A stretch of DNA of 64,000 nt from Mactra quadrangularis (Eukaryota > Mollusca > Bivalvia > Venerida > Mactridae): contig CM046308.1 in the NCBI GenBank assembly GCA_025267735.1, positions 31,175,267 to 31,239,266 of the forward strand, in the 5' to 3' direction. A program made the translations under genes and the position numbers. This document shows, piece after piece, positions 30,546 through 41,346 of the stretch. The notes beneath the pieces were generated by a model, which searched no databases, was not told where the DNA came from, and saw only the letters and a list, made by a program, of their open reading frames with translations. Every line of letters begins with the position of its first letter. The stretch's first letter is position 1.

Positions 30546-32129
30546 GGCAGCTAAATAGAGCAACCTGGTAACAGCTAAAGACATGTGTACATTAGAAAAA
30601 AGTTCAAGTTTTCAAATTCATTGCTAAATGTATGTCAGTAAACTTTAACAGATCACAAAATGACAGGCAACTTGGTTATAAGTTTACACAACTCAAATCT
30701 TCCTTGCCAAGAGGAAGAAAAAAATAGACTGTACATTTCATAGGGAAGAAAATGTAGATTAAGATAAAATTGTTGATGAATGAATATTGTCACCCTTTAT
30801 AATATATATTAAATCAACCATACTCTTAATACTATAGCATCCATATCATGTTACATACTACTTATATTACAAACCAAACAATTCTGTTCACTATATTAAC
30901 ATTACTGAACTTAACATAAAATCTTACGTTTTCTTTAAACTATCCGAATCTTAATGCAGGAGAATAAGATTCTTTTATACAGAAACACTCAAGTGAACCG
31001 TAGGTAGCCAATTGACTTTCAATCTTAAGAAATTGGCTTCAATTCCTGGGTTGAAATACATACTTCCTTAATTTAGGTTATGGCATGCTTTTTACTACCA
31101 TTCTCCCACCTTAAGTTGTATCAAATAGGGATGCAGTTAGCCACTAGCAAAAGTGAGTGATTTGAACGGTTCAAAAGTTTAGGTCTAGAATTTAAGTACT
31201 TCTAGGGACAGTCACATTATAAATTCAAGTTGTTAAAGAATAGTCAAATGGGGTGTAAAGCGCCATAAAATGCCTGTAGCTTACTATAACCTTGAGCCAA
31301 ATAATGACAATAAAGGTACTCAACACAAATCATTGTTCACAGAGTATTTACAACATTTATATATTGTTGCATAAAGCTATGAAACACCTTCAAAAGCACT
31401 CAAGATGAACCATTTTCAAAGTGATTAAAACTTTTACATGTTATACATTAATATCAACCTAAGCCATTAAAATTCTCCATTTAACAAATAACAGGTGATT
31501 TTATTTAAATTGAAGTTTAACAACAAGAATGAAATTAGCGTAAATTTGATGGGTTTTGCCTTGAAGGCATTTGAGCACAAAAGGCACAAAACGAAACAAA
31601 TCTGTTAAAATAAAGATACCATCATACTTAAATGTCCGCCTAGTGAACTATAAAATGAGAGCACTCAATACTGTCCACCCACTCTGTTTTTACTCACAGG
31701 TATTTATACAAGTAACATAATACTCAAGTATCAAAACTGGGTCAGGTAAAATTTGATATGAAAATAAATACTATTGATTACAAAATGTACCTATCATTTG
31801 CAATAAAAACAGCTTTTTAGAAAACAATTTGAACTGCCTTTTGCGGAGTATGACTTAGTTTAAAAGAGATCCATGTTTTAATGCGAGGATTGCAAATGTT
31901 TTTACTATATTTAATCTAGCATATATCTACTGTAAACCTGCAATGCTACAACCACTCCAAAAGACTCACTATAACTATTACATTACATGTATTCGGATTT
32001 TGAATTGTTTAATCAACTCAATTTATTCAGTTAATCATACCAACTGGCTCACATAACCAGCTTTTCCAGACAATTATTTACCAGACATCAGAAATTCTCT
32101 CCTTCTATATGAAAGTTTTACATCATATT
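30546..32129. other. 5' UTR intron of the thymosin gene (part)
   Basis: AT-rich unique sequence; no gene, RNA gene or element recognised. Confidence 0.5.
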
Positions 32130-32324
32130 TTGCGATTTATTAAGAATAAAAGGACAATAACTCAATGGTTATTATAGTCCCACTAAATAAGTATACCAAC
32201 TTTCAATAAAATAACTTGGATAGTGTTGAAGATATAAGAGTTCCTGAAAACCAACACCAAAGCCGACACAGAAGTGATAGCAATTTATTAGCTCGCATTT
32301 TCTTCGAAAAGTCGAGCTAATAAA
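32130..32324 (-). mobile_element. Helentron-like 5' end fragment
   Basis: A 12-bp-stem fold-back, TTTATTAGCTCG at 32284-32295 and CGAGCTAATAAA at 32313-32324, forms a 5' terminus on the minus strand. It is followed by core-like sequence (AGTTGGTATACTTATT, CCATTGAGTTATTGTCC). No 3' terminus; truncated. Confidence 0.5.
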
Positions 32325-33471
32325 TTAAGCTACTGCTCAAGAAAGTGTAAGACAATGACACTTGATTTAATTACACAATATTACTATTATTGCCACTTGC
32401 TACTGTAGTCTAAGCTGTAATTAAAAGTCAAGCTTAACCAATTAAATAGATAGAGATCCACTCAAACATGCTGGCAGATCATTTAGGATAAATCGAGACA
32501 AATTTAAGCAATATTCTATGTTAACAAAGTTGATGTCACACATTATCATAAACAAGATACATCTGAAGTTATTCTAACAGTGCATGAAAATAACAATAGT
32601 CTTGAAACGAAATGTCAAAAACATTGTTTAAGACAAACACAAATAATGTAAATAACAAACAAAATGTCACAAAAACAAAAAAAAACAACAGAAGTGTAAA
32701 AAAACCAATACCTTAAAACCAAAATGTAATAAATGGTAACTCCCAAGTAAAAGTATAAGCTGAAATAACCCAAGGTAACCTTTTATCAGTATTATTATCA
32801 CAAACTCTTAAATCATCCGCACAATGACAGACGTAAACACACTAGCCACAGATACAATGAGACGAAAATACTTGACTCTTCATTATATATAAATGCTCTA
32901 TAGGCTCAAGTGATGTATTTAATAAATATTCCGTCATCTAACGTTATAAAATCATTTCTATATAAGGGCATACACTTTAACTTTCCCAAGTGTGGTAATT
33001 TACTACAGTGATTGTTGAAGCATTAAGTATATATGTTTCTCATTCATGTTTCAATATGACGCACAACAGCATGAGTCCATTATCATATAATGGCTCATTA
33101 AGAACAATTTTACAGATGAATATTATTCTTATGAAATTTAATTAAGAACTTGTCATTGAAGTCTTTAATTTGGAGACATAAGTCAATTCAAGGAAGGTCC
33201 AGTTCAAATGTACAGCTGATGTTAATATATAAAGCAATTTCAGACTGTATATGTTAGTGCAGGCTGAACTGCTTCTATAGTCTATATACAAGCTGATGGC
33301 AGAGGCTTTTGCAGTTTTATCTAAAGCATGATAAGGTTAAAGAATCAAACATCATCGTTTCTATTTTAGAAACATCTACATGCATCTTAAAAGCTACTAT
33401 CCACACAATGTTATATCATTCAAATGTGAAAGAAATAGACTCTTGTGCAAGTTGAAATAGCTTATTCAGAG

Positions 33472-33944
33472 TTTCAACCACATATTCGTTAAAAATTTAA
33501 TTAAGAATGAGCAAAACAAGGGGGTCATCACATCAACCAGAAACATATTTGTTACCAAAGAAAACATTCAACCACATATTCGTTAAAATTTAATTAAGAA
33601 TGAGCAAAACAAGGGGGTCATCACATCAACCAGAAACATATTTGTTACCAAAGAAAACATTCAACCACATATTCGTTAAAATTTAATTAAGAATGAGCAA
33701 AACAAGGGGGTCATCACATCAACCAGAAACATATTTGTTACCAAAGAAAACATTCAACCACATACATGTATTCGTTAAAATTTAATTAAGAATGAGCGAA
33801 ACAAGGGGGTCATCACATCAACCAAAAACATATTTGTTACCAAAGAAAACATTCAACCACATATTCGTTAAAATTTAATTAAGAATGAGCGAAACAAGGG
33901 GGTCATCACATCAACCAGAAACATATTTGTTACCAAAGAAAGCA
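33472..33944. repeat. Tandem repeat, five units of about 93 bp
   Basis: Units begin near 33472, 33567, 33660, 33753 and 33852 (TTCAACCACATATTCGTTAA) and are almost identical; unit 4 has a 6-bp insertion. Near identity implies recent expansion or homogenisation. Confidence 0.92.
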
Positions 33945-34216
33945 TCACTATCTAACCCTTAATACTGTAATTAGTCACAGTAAGCCCTAGATGATAATGA
34001 AGCAGTCATCACCTTAATTTTCTTTAGTCAAGGCTTCAGACTAGTAGGTTAAGGCAATGCCTGATAAAGCCAGTTTCTTATCTGTGTTACCATGTGACTT
34101 CATTTCTGGTGCAAATTGTTAATTTTCACAACATATGCTGTTATTTGGTACTTATTTTATTGCATGATTTACGCAATATATGTATCATATAACTGGGAAG
34201 TTGAAAACACAGCAAA

Positions 34217-34918
34217 CAAGAGCTGTCAGAGGAGACAGCATGCTTGACTAAGTATTTGTCACATGAGATGTGGTTGATGATACATAAACAGAAACATACA
34301 TATTTTAAAATTTGAAAATGACACCTTAACAAATTTAAAGTAAAAAAATATATTTTTTAAAGAAAATTTTAAGTCCACCAGAGACAATTTTGAAAAAAAA
34401 TGTATTTGGAGTAATGTACCTTGTAACATGAGATGTGGTTGATAATAAGGAACATATATTTAAAGTTTGAAGTCAGTATCTAAAAAAAAAACAGTTGCAG
34501 TAAAAACAAGCATTATTTAAAGAAAACTCTAAGTTCAAGGGGAGATAATTCTTAAAAAATGTATTTGGAGTTATAAACCTTGTCACATGAGATGTGGTTG
34601 ATAATAAGGAACATATATTTAAAGTTTGAAGTCAATATCTAAAGAAACAAAACAGTTGCAGTAAAAACAAGCATTTTTTAAAGAAAACTAAGTTCAAGGG
34701 GAGATAATTTTGAAGAAAATGTATTTGGAGTTATGAAACTTGTCACTTGAGATATGGTTGATAATAAGGAATATATATTTAAAGTTTGAAGTTGATAACT
34801 GAAGAAATAAAAAAGTTATAGTAAAAAATATTTTACTGCACAAAAACTGTAATTAGAAATGAGGACGCGAGGGCGAGTAGGAGAGCTCTCCTTTTACTTC
34901 ACAAAGTAGAGCTAAAAA
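34217..34918 (-). mobile_element. Helentron-like element, family A, full-length
   Basis: Minus-strand orientation. The 5' end is TTTTAGCTCTACTTTGTGAA, then GGAGAGCTCTCCTACTCGCC; about three core repeats follow (CACATGAGATGTGGTTGATAA on the plus strand). The 3' end is a 6-bp-stem hairpin (GCTGTC/GACAGC, 34222-34239) then TCTTG, followed by TTT. A truncated sense copy lies at 47364-47637. Confidence 0.75.
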
Positions 34919-36416
34919 GGGTATCATACATTTAAATTTAAATGATAGCAATGACAATATTTTATCTTCAATATTAACAATGTATATGTCAGGTTTATAC
35001 CTACAAAATTGAAATTAACACACATTTATGTATACTCATAATATGGTCATAATCCCAAAATTACACACCATTGTAAAACCAAGTAAGAAACCCACGCTAT
35101 TTACATTTTCTCCAAACAGTAAAGGTAAAAATAAGGAAGTCAGATAAAAATATGGAGGTAAATCTGTTTATTAAAAATTGCTTCTCATTGCTTTAACTCA
35201 AGATTGTTAACCACTGAGTAAACCAATCATTAACCAATGAAAACCAGTTATTTTCTTTACCTAATTAAAAATGGCTTTGTCCTGGGACTGGAGAATTGAT
35301 TTGAGCCAACAAAATTTCTTATTTCATAGGTGTTGGACTAGTTGATAATTGTGCCCACAACATTAACTATATAGCTCAACAAATTTGGCTATTGCTTGAG
35401 GAAATATAATGGAATGACTAAAATACACATATTTTCCCTCCTACCACATTGAATAGTTAAAAACAATAACTCGTATTTTTCCTCCAAAGGTAAAATTATA
35501 AGAATTAAAAGAATAATAACATCAGCATGTTTTTATTTTATTTATACAACATTTACAATATAATTATCTTTATCAGGTAAACATTTAATAACAACATGAC
35601 AAATGTAACAATTAACAGCTATGACGAGTTTCAAATGAATCCCATCAGATTTTGAATAACTAAATGTTGCCAGCAAACTCTTAAACAAAGTATTACGGTA
35701 CACCAATGCAAAGAGTAGTCATTGCTCTAAGTTAGCTTAACTCACTCCCCCAACATCCGTGACTGGTAAACATTGGTTGGGTCTAATAAAAAACACTTCT
35801 GCTTATTGGGCTAGATGATAATTTAATTTGCCCTTCCCTAACTGCGAAATAGCCAGATATGGTTGTCTAGGAATACCAAACTGATGTATTTCTAGACTCC
35901 CAGACTCAGAATAGACATGGTTTTTATACTCATAGCCCCTGTATTCTAGTTAGAACTATGTAACGATTTATAATAAATTTGGCCAGTAAACAAGAAAATT
36001 TAAGGCAATAACTGTGACAAACCAAATAATAAACAAAACTTGTCTAATAAAAACAATGCAAGAAATGTGTATTGGATCAAGTCTAAATCCAATGACGTAA
36101 TGTAAACAGATCTACACCTAGATCTATGATACGAAAGGTTGGGAGAGCTCCAAAAACAATATAAAGCCAACTGAAAATAAAGTTAATAAACTAAAAATTT
36201 AGAAACAATGTACAAAATGAAATAGTACCACAGCAACAAATCAATGCTAAATTTTGCAAATACACAACAGGAAACGAGTGGGTTAACAAGCTTTCCTTAC
36301 GGTAGACCAAACCCTTCTTCAGCCTTACAATTTACATGAAATACGTTTACTTCCGCATTTTTAAGCATCTTCATCTGGCGGGAAAAGCGAGTGACAGTTC
36401 TACAAGAAAATTGTTA
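34919..36416. other. 5' UTR intron of the thymosin gene (promoter-proximal part)
   Basis: Unique AT-rich sequence. At 36417-36419 there is a strong minus-strand acceptor (ACCTATTCTTTTTCAG), so an alternative 5' exon starting at 36416 is possible; it would contain TTTTCCCGCC (36377-36386), an E2F-type site. Confidence 0.35.
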
Positions 36417-36479
36417 CTGAAAAAGAATAGGTTGTAGCACATTTTGCAACTGTTAAAATCATAAAGAAATCATACTTAC

Positions 36480-36545
36480 AAGCGTAACTTCTTGAAAATA
36501 GAAAATGCAACGTGAATATTGCGTAGCTTACAAATCAGCGAGAAT
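36480..36545 (-). other. Putative non-coding first exon of the thymosin gene
   Basis: On the minus strand TTCAAGAAGTTACGCTT is followed by the consensus donor GTAAGTATG (36479-36471). Nothing upstream within the exon is coding in the thymosin frame. It is the best candidate to splice to the acceptor at 23293, giving a 13-kb first intron. The 5' boundary is a guess. Confidence 0.5.
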
Positions 36546-36549
36546 GGAT

Positions 36550-36600
36550 GAACCGTTTACGTCACAACAAATAAACCAATCAAATCCAGTTTTTCATTTG
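36550..36600 (-). promoter_or_regulatory. Putative thymosin promoter (CRE and CCAAT)
   Basis: Minus-strand TGACGTAA (36557-36564) is a CRE-like site and ATTGG (36576-36580) an inverted CCAAT box, about 20 bp apart and just upstream of the candidate first exon. No clear TATA box. Promoter assignment is inference. Confidence 0.4.
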
Positions 36601-38577
36601 GATAAAGTATGTGCCTTACCGTAATGATATCTAACCCGGATTACGGTTTAAAGGCTCGTAGCATTTGTCTCCCTTGAACAGTATTATTAATTTATATCCA
36701 GTGCATCATTAATCTTCATTTTGTAAAGAACTTATGATGAAGTGAAACAAAACTTTAAAACACATTGTCAATAAAAAGTATAAATAAAAATATACTTGAA
36801 CTACATGGACCACGATGGAAGTAAGGATAAAATTCCTTTTTTGTGCCATCCCTATATTTCATTGTAGTAGACATGGTTTTCAATAATTCAATCAAGTGCA
36901 AAAACACCTCTTATATTGCTGTCTTAACATTAGTCTGGATAATCTTAAAATTTGCTTATCAACAATAGCTACATGTACCTGTATTAACCATTCTCATTTA
37001 ACTGAACATGCAATTTTATAGACTGTTTTCATATTTGAAATAATTTTTCTCACTTTACCTGTACCATGTCAATGTCATGATATATGACAATATATCAATG
37101 AAAGTAAACACCAGTCACTGATCGAGTCAGATGACAGAACTACTGTTATTGCCTAGAAATTGACGGTGTAGTAAATCAGAGACACATGTATCACTCCGCA
37201 GGTTAAACTGGTCAGGCATTTTTGTCGATAGTTTTCGATTTGTGGTATAACTTATGGCGAAATGGCCGAAAGTCTAAAAACAATATAAAAAAAAATCAAA
37301 CACATTTTATATAGCGCCATATAACTTGACAGGATTATAAAATTAACTGGAACAGAGCCATTGAACTCTTAATTACATTTTTTGTTTAAAGTCACAAATA
37401 GTAATGGTCCCATAATTATGAACAACTGTTTACGAATCATAACTATGCTCTAATAAGGGAGTGTGCAAGTATATGAAGGGATGTGTGTAGAATTCATGAT
37501 CATCAGTTATTGACTATATGGTGCCAGTGAAATGAAAATAAGCCAAATAAATTAGACAATTAAAAGAGCTGTGAATAAACTAAGCAACCATCTCCATAGT
37601 GAGACACGGCCTTCCTCAATATATCAAGAGTTTCTATTCATTAAAAATATAAAGTTTTACTGATAAGTTTCATTTTACCAATTACGCAATTTAAAAAAAC
37701 CATGTAGGGTCCCTTTCATGGGCTGATTGGTAAGATATCATTGAAATTCTTAGTGATAAGGTTCTCTAAACCCCTGATAAACTATGCATAGGAAAATGAT
37801 TGGTACTTAAAATGTCAAACAAAACAAACAACTATTTATTACAATGCTTAGATACTTGTAGATACATACTTAAAAAGTTACTTTAGACGCACAACTCAAA
37901 ACATTTGCTAGTATACCGGTAGAGACCTACATTTTGGAACAACACTTGTGGATATAATTTTAGTGATACTTTGCGGTTCATTTCTTTAAATGTAAGTTGT
38001 TTCATTTATATAACAATTTCTAAAACAAAAATATTATGAGAAATCAAATTAATAAAATCTAGAGGACTTTTTGTCTATTCAGAAGGGTTATACATAATTT
38101 ATCATAAGCATATTATTTATTAATATAATTTACTCGGTAGTTATAGAAGAAGTGTTTAAGAGTTAAGAGGTAAATAATTTAAGTTTTGCAATTAATATGA
38201 TATTGAGATTTTTCATAATAAAAAAATACCAAAATGACAAAAACTGTTTGAATACTCATACATCTTAACTTCATGTACAACGTCTATGGACAAACTACTT
38301 CATCTTATGAAAGATCTGTATTGAAATTTTGATAAATGACTAAAATCACATTGTGTCCTGATAGTTTTATAGTGCTATATGTAAATTTCCAGGACATGAA
38401 TGCTTGCATTTAATAAATTATAAATTGATTAATTATAAAAAAGCATGCATTTGTGATATATTGTAAATTGTTTCATAGCATATTTAAAATGAAATACCTG
38501 TATTTTTTACAATAAAGATGTAATTCTACAATTATATTGTCATTATAAATACATTGTGCTGTTGATTTTTATTCCAG
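36601..38577. other. Interval between the two divergent genes
   Basis: Unique AT-rich sequence. It should contain the promoter and non-coding first exon of the plus-strand gene at 38578, because an acceptor (GATTTTTATTCCAG) abuts that ATG, but I could not identify them with confidence. Confidence 0.4.
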
Positions 38578-38629
38578 ATGAAGGTCCTAACAATATGTAT
38601 GTTACTTTGTCTGATACTTGCAACATTGT
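38578..38629 (+). CDS. Mini surface protein, exon with start and signal peptide
   Basis: The ATG immediately follows the acceptor TTTTTATTCCAG, so the 5' UTR lies in an upstream exon. Codes 17 residues plus one base; donor GTAAGTAAT. Confidence 0.72.
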
Positions 38630-40360
38630 GTAAGTAATATAATATTATTGTTGTTAAATTACATGTATCATGGATGTGTTGAATGGAATATTTTCTTGTA
38701 ATAATCATCCGAAGGGAAGAAAGATCATATATCTAATACAGTCATAACTCTTTATTAAAATTTTCGACTTAAAAAAGCCTTCGTCAGTAATTTTGAAAAT
38801 GAAAATTTAGACATTAAAATATTTTCCAGGGTAGAAATCAGCTCATAATGTGAACGTCTAAATTTTCATTTTCAAAATTACTGACAAAGGCTTTTTTAAG
38901 CCAAAAATTTTAATAAAGAGTTGTGTATTAAATATATGTTGAATGGAAACGCTTTTGACTAGTCTACATTTTGACAAACAAAATTTTCGAGGGTTGCCTG
39001 CAAGACTGTAGTAAGTGCATTGCCTTAAAGAGCCAGTTACTACAGTCTTGCGGGCAACCCTCGTAATGAAGAGCTTAAAAATAAATAAAGTAGTAATGAG
39101 AAAGTACACAATAGATGATATAAAGAGGTAAAAAACATTCACCAGAGCTTTTTTTTATTTCAAAATAGTGTCCAGCAAAAATACCAATAAAATCGATTTA
39201 CTCTCAAATAATTATATCATTTTATGGAATTATGAAATCAGGTAAAAGGACTGTCACAAAAAGGTCATTTTAAATTACAAAAATTGAATGAAATTATCTT
39301 TTTTTAATTGAAAGCTTAAATCTGATGAAATTTCTGCTGAACCTCTGAAAATTGATGATTATGTAGAAACGAGAAGGAAATGTTGATTGCTATGTAGAAG
39401 TTATACATATACATAAATGTAATTCGGAAAACTTCTGTTTTAGTAGTATCATGGCATTTTAATATAAATGCCCTAACAATCAATAAAATACAGTGTTGAG
39501 TTATTCCTCATTCCTACACGTTCAACACTGTCTGTGAATCCTCATTTTAATGTTGGGCAATACATAGATATATTTATAATAGGTCAATCACATTATCAAG
39601 CCCTTTATGTCTGAACTTTATGATTTCAAAAGCTTTTACATGAATAAAAAACCCTTCTCAGTTCCAGAATTTTTAGGGCTAGTCCTGAAAAGTTTCATCC
39701 ATGTAAATGAATTTTTTTGTTTTCAGATGTTACGACTGAAGGTTCAACTGCGCCATCAGGTAAAGAAATATACTTGTAATAATTATTATTGTTATACTAT
39801 AGTGGCATATTTCTGCCACCAGATAACCACATAACTAACAATTTTATGTAGTTAACTAGTTGCAATTAAAACCCTGTTGGTTTTTTAACTATGGATCAGT
39901 AATTGATCAAGTTTTGCACAACAGTTTTTTTCCTCTTATTTTAAAGAGGGGGGGGGGGCAATTATTGGGAACAATACAGTATGTATAGAGATATAGGCCT
40001 ACATTTTATATAAAAAATAACTGTGTTCCAAATTATTTTGTTTTATAAATGCTTATATTCCCATGTACACAAAATAAAATTCAAAATATACAGCGTAAAA
40101 TGATTGACTTTCTTCTAAACCTATGAGTTTTGATGCAATAATGATCTACCCACTTTCTCATAATATATGATGAAAGTCTACTCCAAAATACTAATGCCAA
40201 TGAATATTACTCTATTGTAGCTACAGCCAAGCCGCCTGGAGGATCAAACCCTAGTGGCAGCGGTGGTAGTGGAGGGGGTAATGGTTGTCAAGGATTGAAC
40301 AGCAGTGTCATCTCAGTGGTCTTTGTTCTTGGATCAATACTTCTTAATTACATATTATAA
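38578..40360 (+). CDS. 74-aa putative GPI-anchored mini glycoprotein, three coding exons
   Basis: Joining 38578-38629, 39727-39759 and 40221-40360 gives 225 coding bases, both introns phase 1 with GT/AG ends (donors GTAAGTAAT and GTAAAGAAA; acceptors TGTTTTCAG and TCTATTGTAG). Residues 1-17 (MKVLTICMLLCLILATL) form a hydrophobic signal peptide. Residues 20-50 are rich in Thr, Ser, Pro and Gly, suited to O-glycosylation. Cys51 is the only cysteine after the signal. N55-S-S is an N-glycosylation sequon and a plausible GPI attachment region, followed by a 17-residue hydrophobic tail (from VISVVFVLG) ending in NYIL with no basic residues. This architecture resembles CD52-type tiny GPI-anchored antigens and mucin-like coats. 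No sequence homology is claimed. A single-pass membrane peptide is the alternative. Confidence 0.72.
38748..38920. repeat. Fold-back element, 65-bp arms
   Basis: Arms at 38748-38812 and 38856-38920 are reverse complements with about three mismatches, around a 43-bp spacer. In the first coding-gene intron. No target duplication was identified. Confidence 0.85.
38988..39063. repeat. Compact hairpin, 27-bp arms
   Basis: CGAGGGTTGCCTGCAAGACTG at 38988 onward pairs with the segment ending at 39063 with one mismatch over 27 bp; the loop is 22 bases. Could be a tiny MITE or a precursor-like hairpin in the intron. Confidence 0.85.
39727..39759 (+). CDS. Mini surface protein, 33-bp middle exon
   Basis: A symmetric phase-1 microexon coding VTTEGSTAPS between split Tyr and Ala codons. 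Acceptor GTTTTCAG, donor GTAAAGAAA. Skipping it would keep the frame but remove most threonines. Confidence 0.65.
40221..40360 (+). CDS. Mini surface protein, last coding exon
   Basis: Codes TAKPPGGSNPSGSGGSGGG, then the Cys, the NSS sequon and the hydrophobic C-terminus, with stop TAA at 40358-40360. Confidence 0.72.
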
Positions 40361-40543
40361 ACCGAGTGTAGAGGAATTAAAATTGAGTTCAAGAAAATCA
40401 TGGACTTCTGCTGATTACATTACTTTTTATAATGTATGTGTTTCAAGTTTTAACATTTACTCATGAACAGTCTTTAATTTAGCTATTTCCAAGTATTGTT
40501 ATGCATGGTTTCAAAGTTATGATATTTTTAACAATTAAAATTG

Positions 40544-40549
40544 AATAAA
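40544..40549 (+). terminator. Polyadenylation signal AATAAA
   Basis: The first AATAAA after the stop codon at 40360, giving a 3' UTR of about 200 bases for the mini surface protein gene. Confidence 0.6.
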
Positions 40550-40565
40550 CTTTTGGATATACATG

Positions 40566-41258
40566 CTACAAGGGAGGTAACCAAATTAAGCATTGTTGTG
40601 AATAGTGATGGGATATCGGTTGGAAATTATAATCGATCATCGGTTAAAATCGGTTACTGCTGTCGATGCGATTCTTCCGATTATAATCGGTTCATGATAA
40701 ATTTGCTTTTGCATTCATATTTTGCTTTCAATCCTTATATAATCGATGTATTATAGACCAAGAAATAAAAATAGCTGTTTTTGTTGTTTGTATTTGCTTT
40801 CTATACATGCATCATTTGGTTATTAACAACCCCAGCTTTCTACTATTGACTTAGTAACATAAACGTTAATGAATAGTGTGATACATGTTCATATGAACTA
40901 TTAACCATGCTCTGATACTGATAGTAATAATAAAACTGGGGGTACTAACAAGTATAGAATGCTGAATTTAGATAATTAATGCAATTTATTTTTCAAAGTT
41001 ACCTATGCAGTTTGGTTTGGATGCTTACGATACAGAAGACCTCATGCTATAGCAGATTGAGTTCATGTAGTTCACTAGACCAGGATAGCGTATTATCAAA
41101 CAATTTACGACAATTTAGCTATTTATTATAGAAGGATTTAAGACCAAAATTGGTTGTAAGACTTATGACAATACTAACCGGTCTTCTGATTTCTTTTTCG
41201 TACCGGGGTGATCGTACAACAAATTTCATTGAAATATAATCTAGTGATCACTTTAGAT
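40566..41258. other. Intergenic with possible hAT-like end
   Basis: AGTGATGGGATATCGGTTGG at 40606 and nearby ATAATCGAT and ATCGGTT repeats resemble a hAT-type terminus. No matching opposite end was found. Confidence 0.3.
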
Positions 41259-41346
41259 CATTCTCGTTCCCAGAGTCTAGAAGGATTCTCAATACTAGCA
41301 TTGTATTGATAATCCTCATTCCTATTAGACGCTGGGAAAAAGAATG
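41259..41346. mobile_element. Fold-back MITE, about 88 bp
   Basis: CATTCTCGTTCCCAGAGTCTAG and its imperfect complement at the right end (TAGACGCTGGGAAAAAGAATG) flank a partly palindromic middle. The left end recurs at 24568. Confidence 0.65.

Noticed and set aside
33472..33944. CRISPR-like array
   Set aside because: Contiguous 93-bp tandem units without unique spacers, in a eukaryotic intron.
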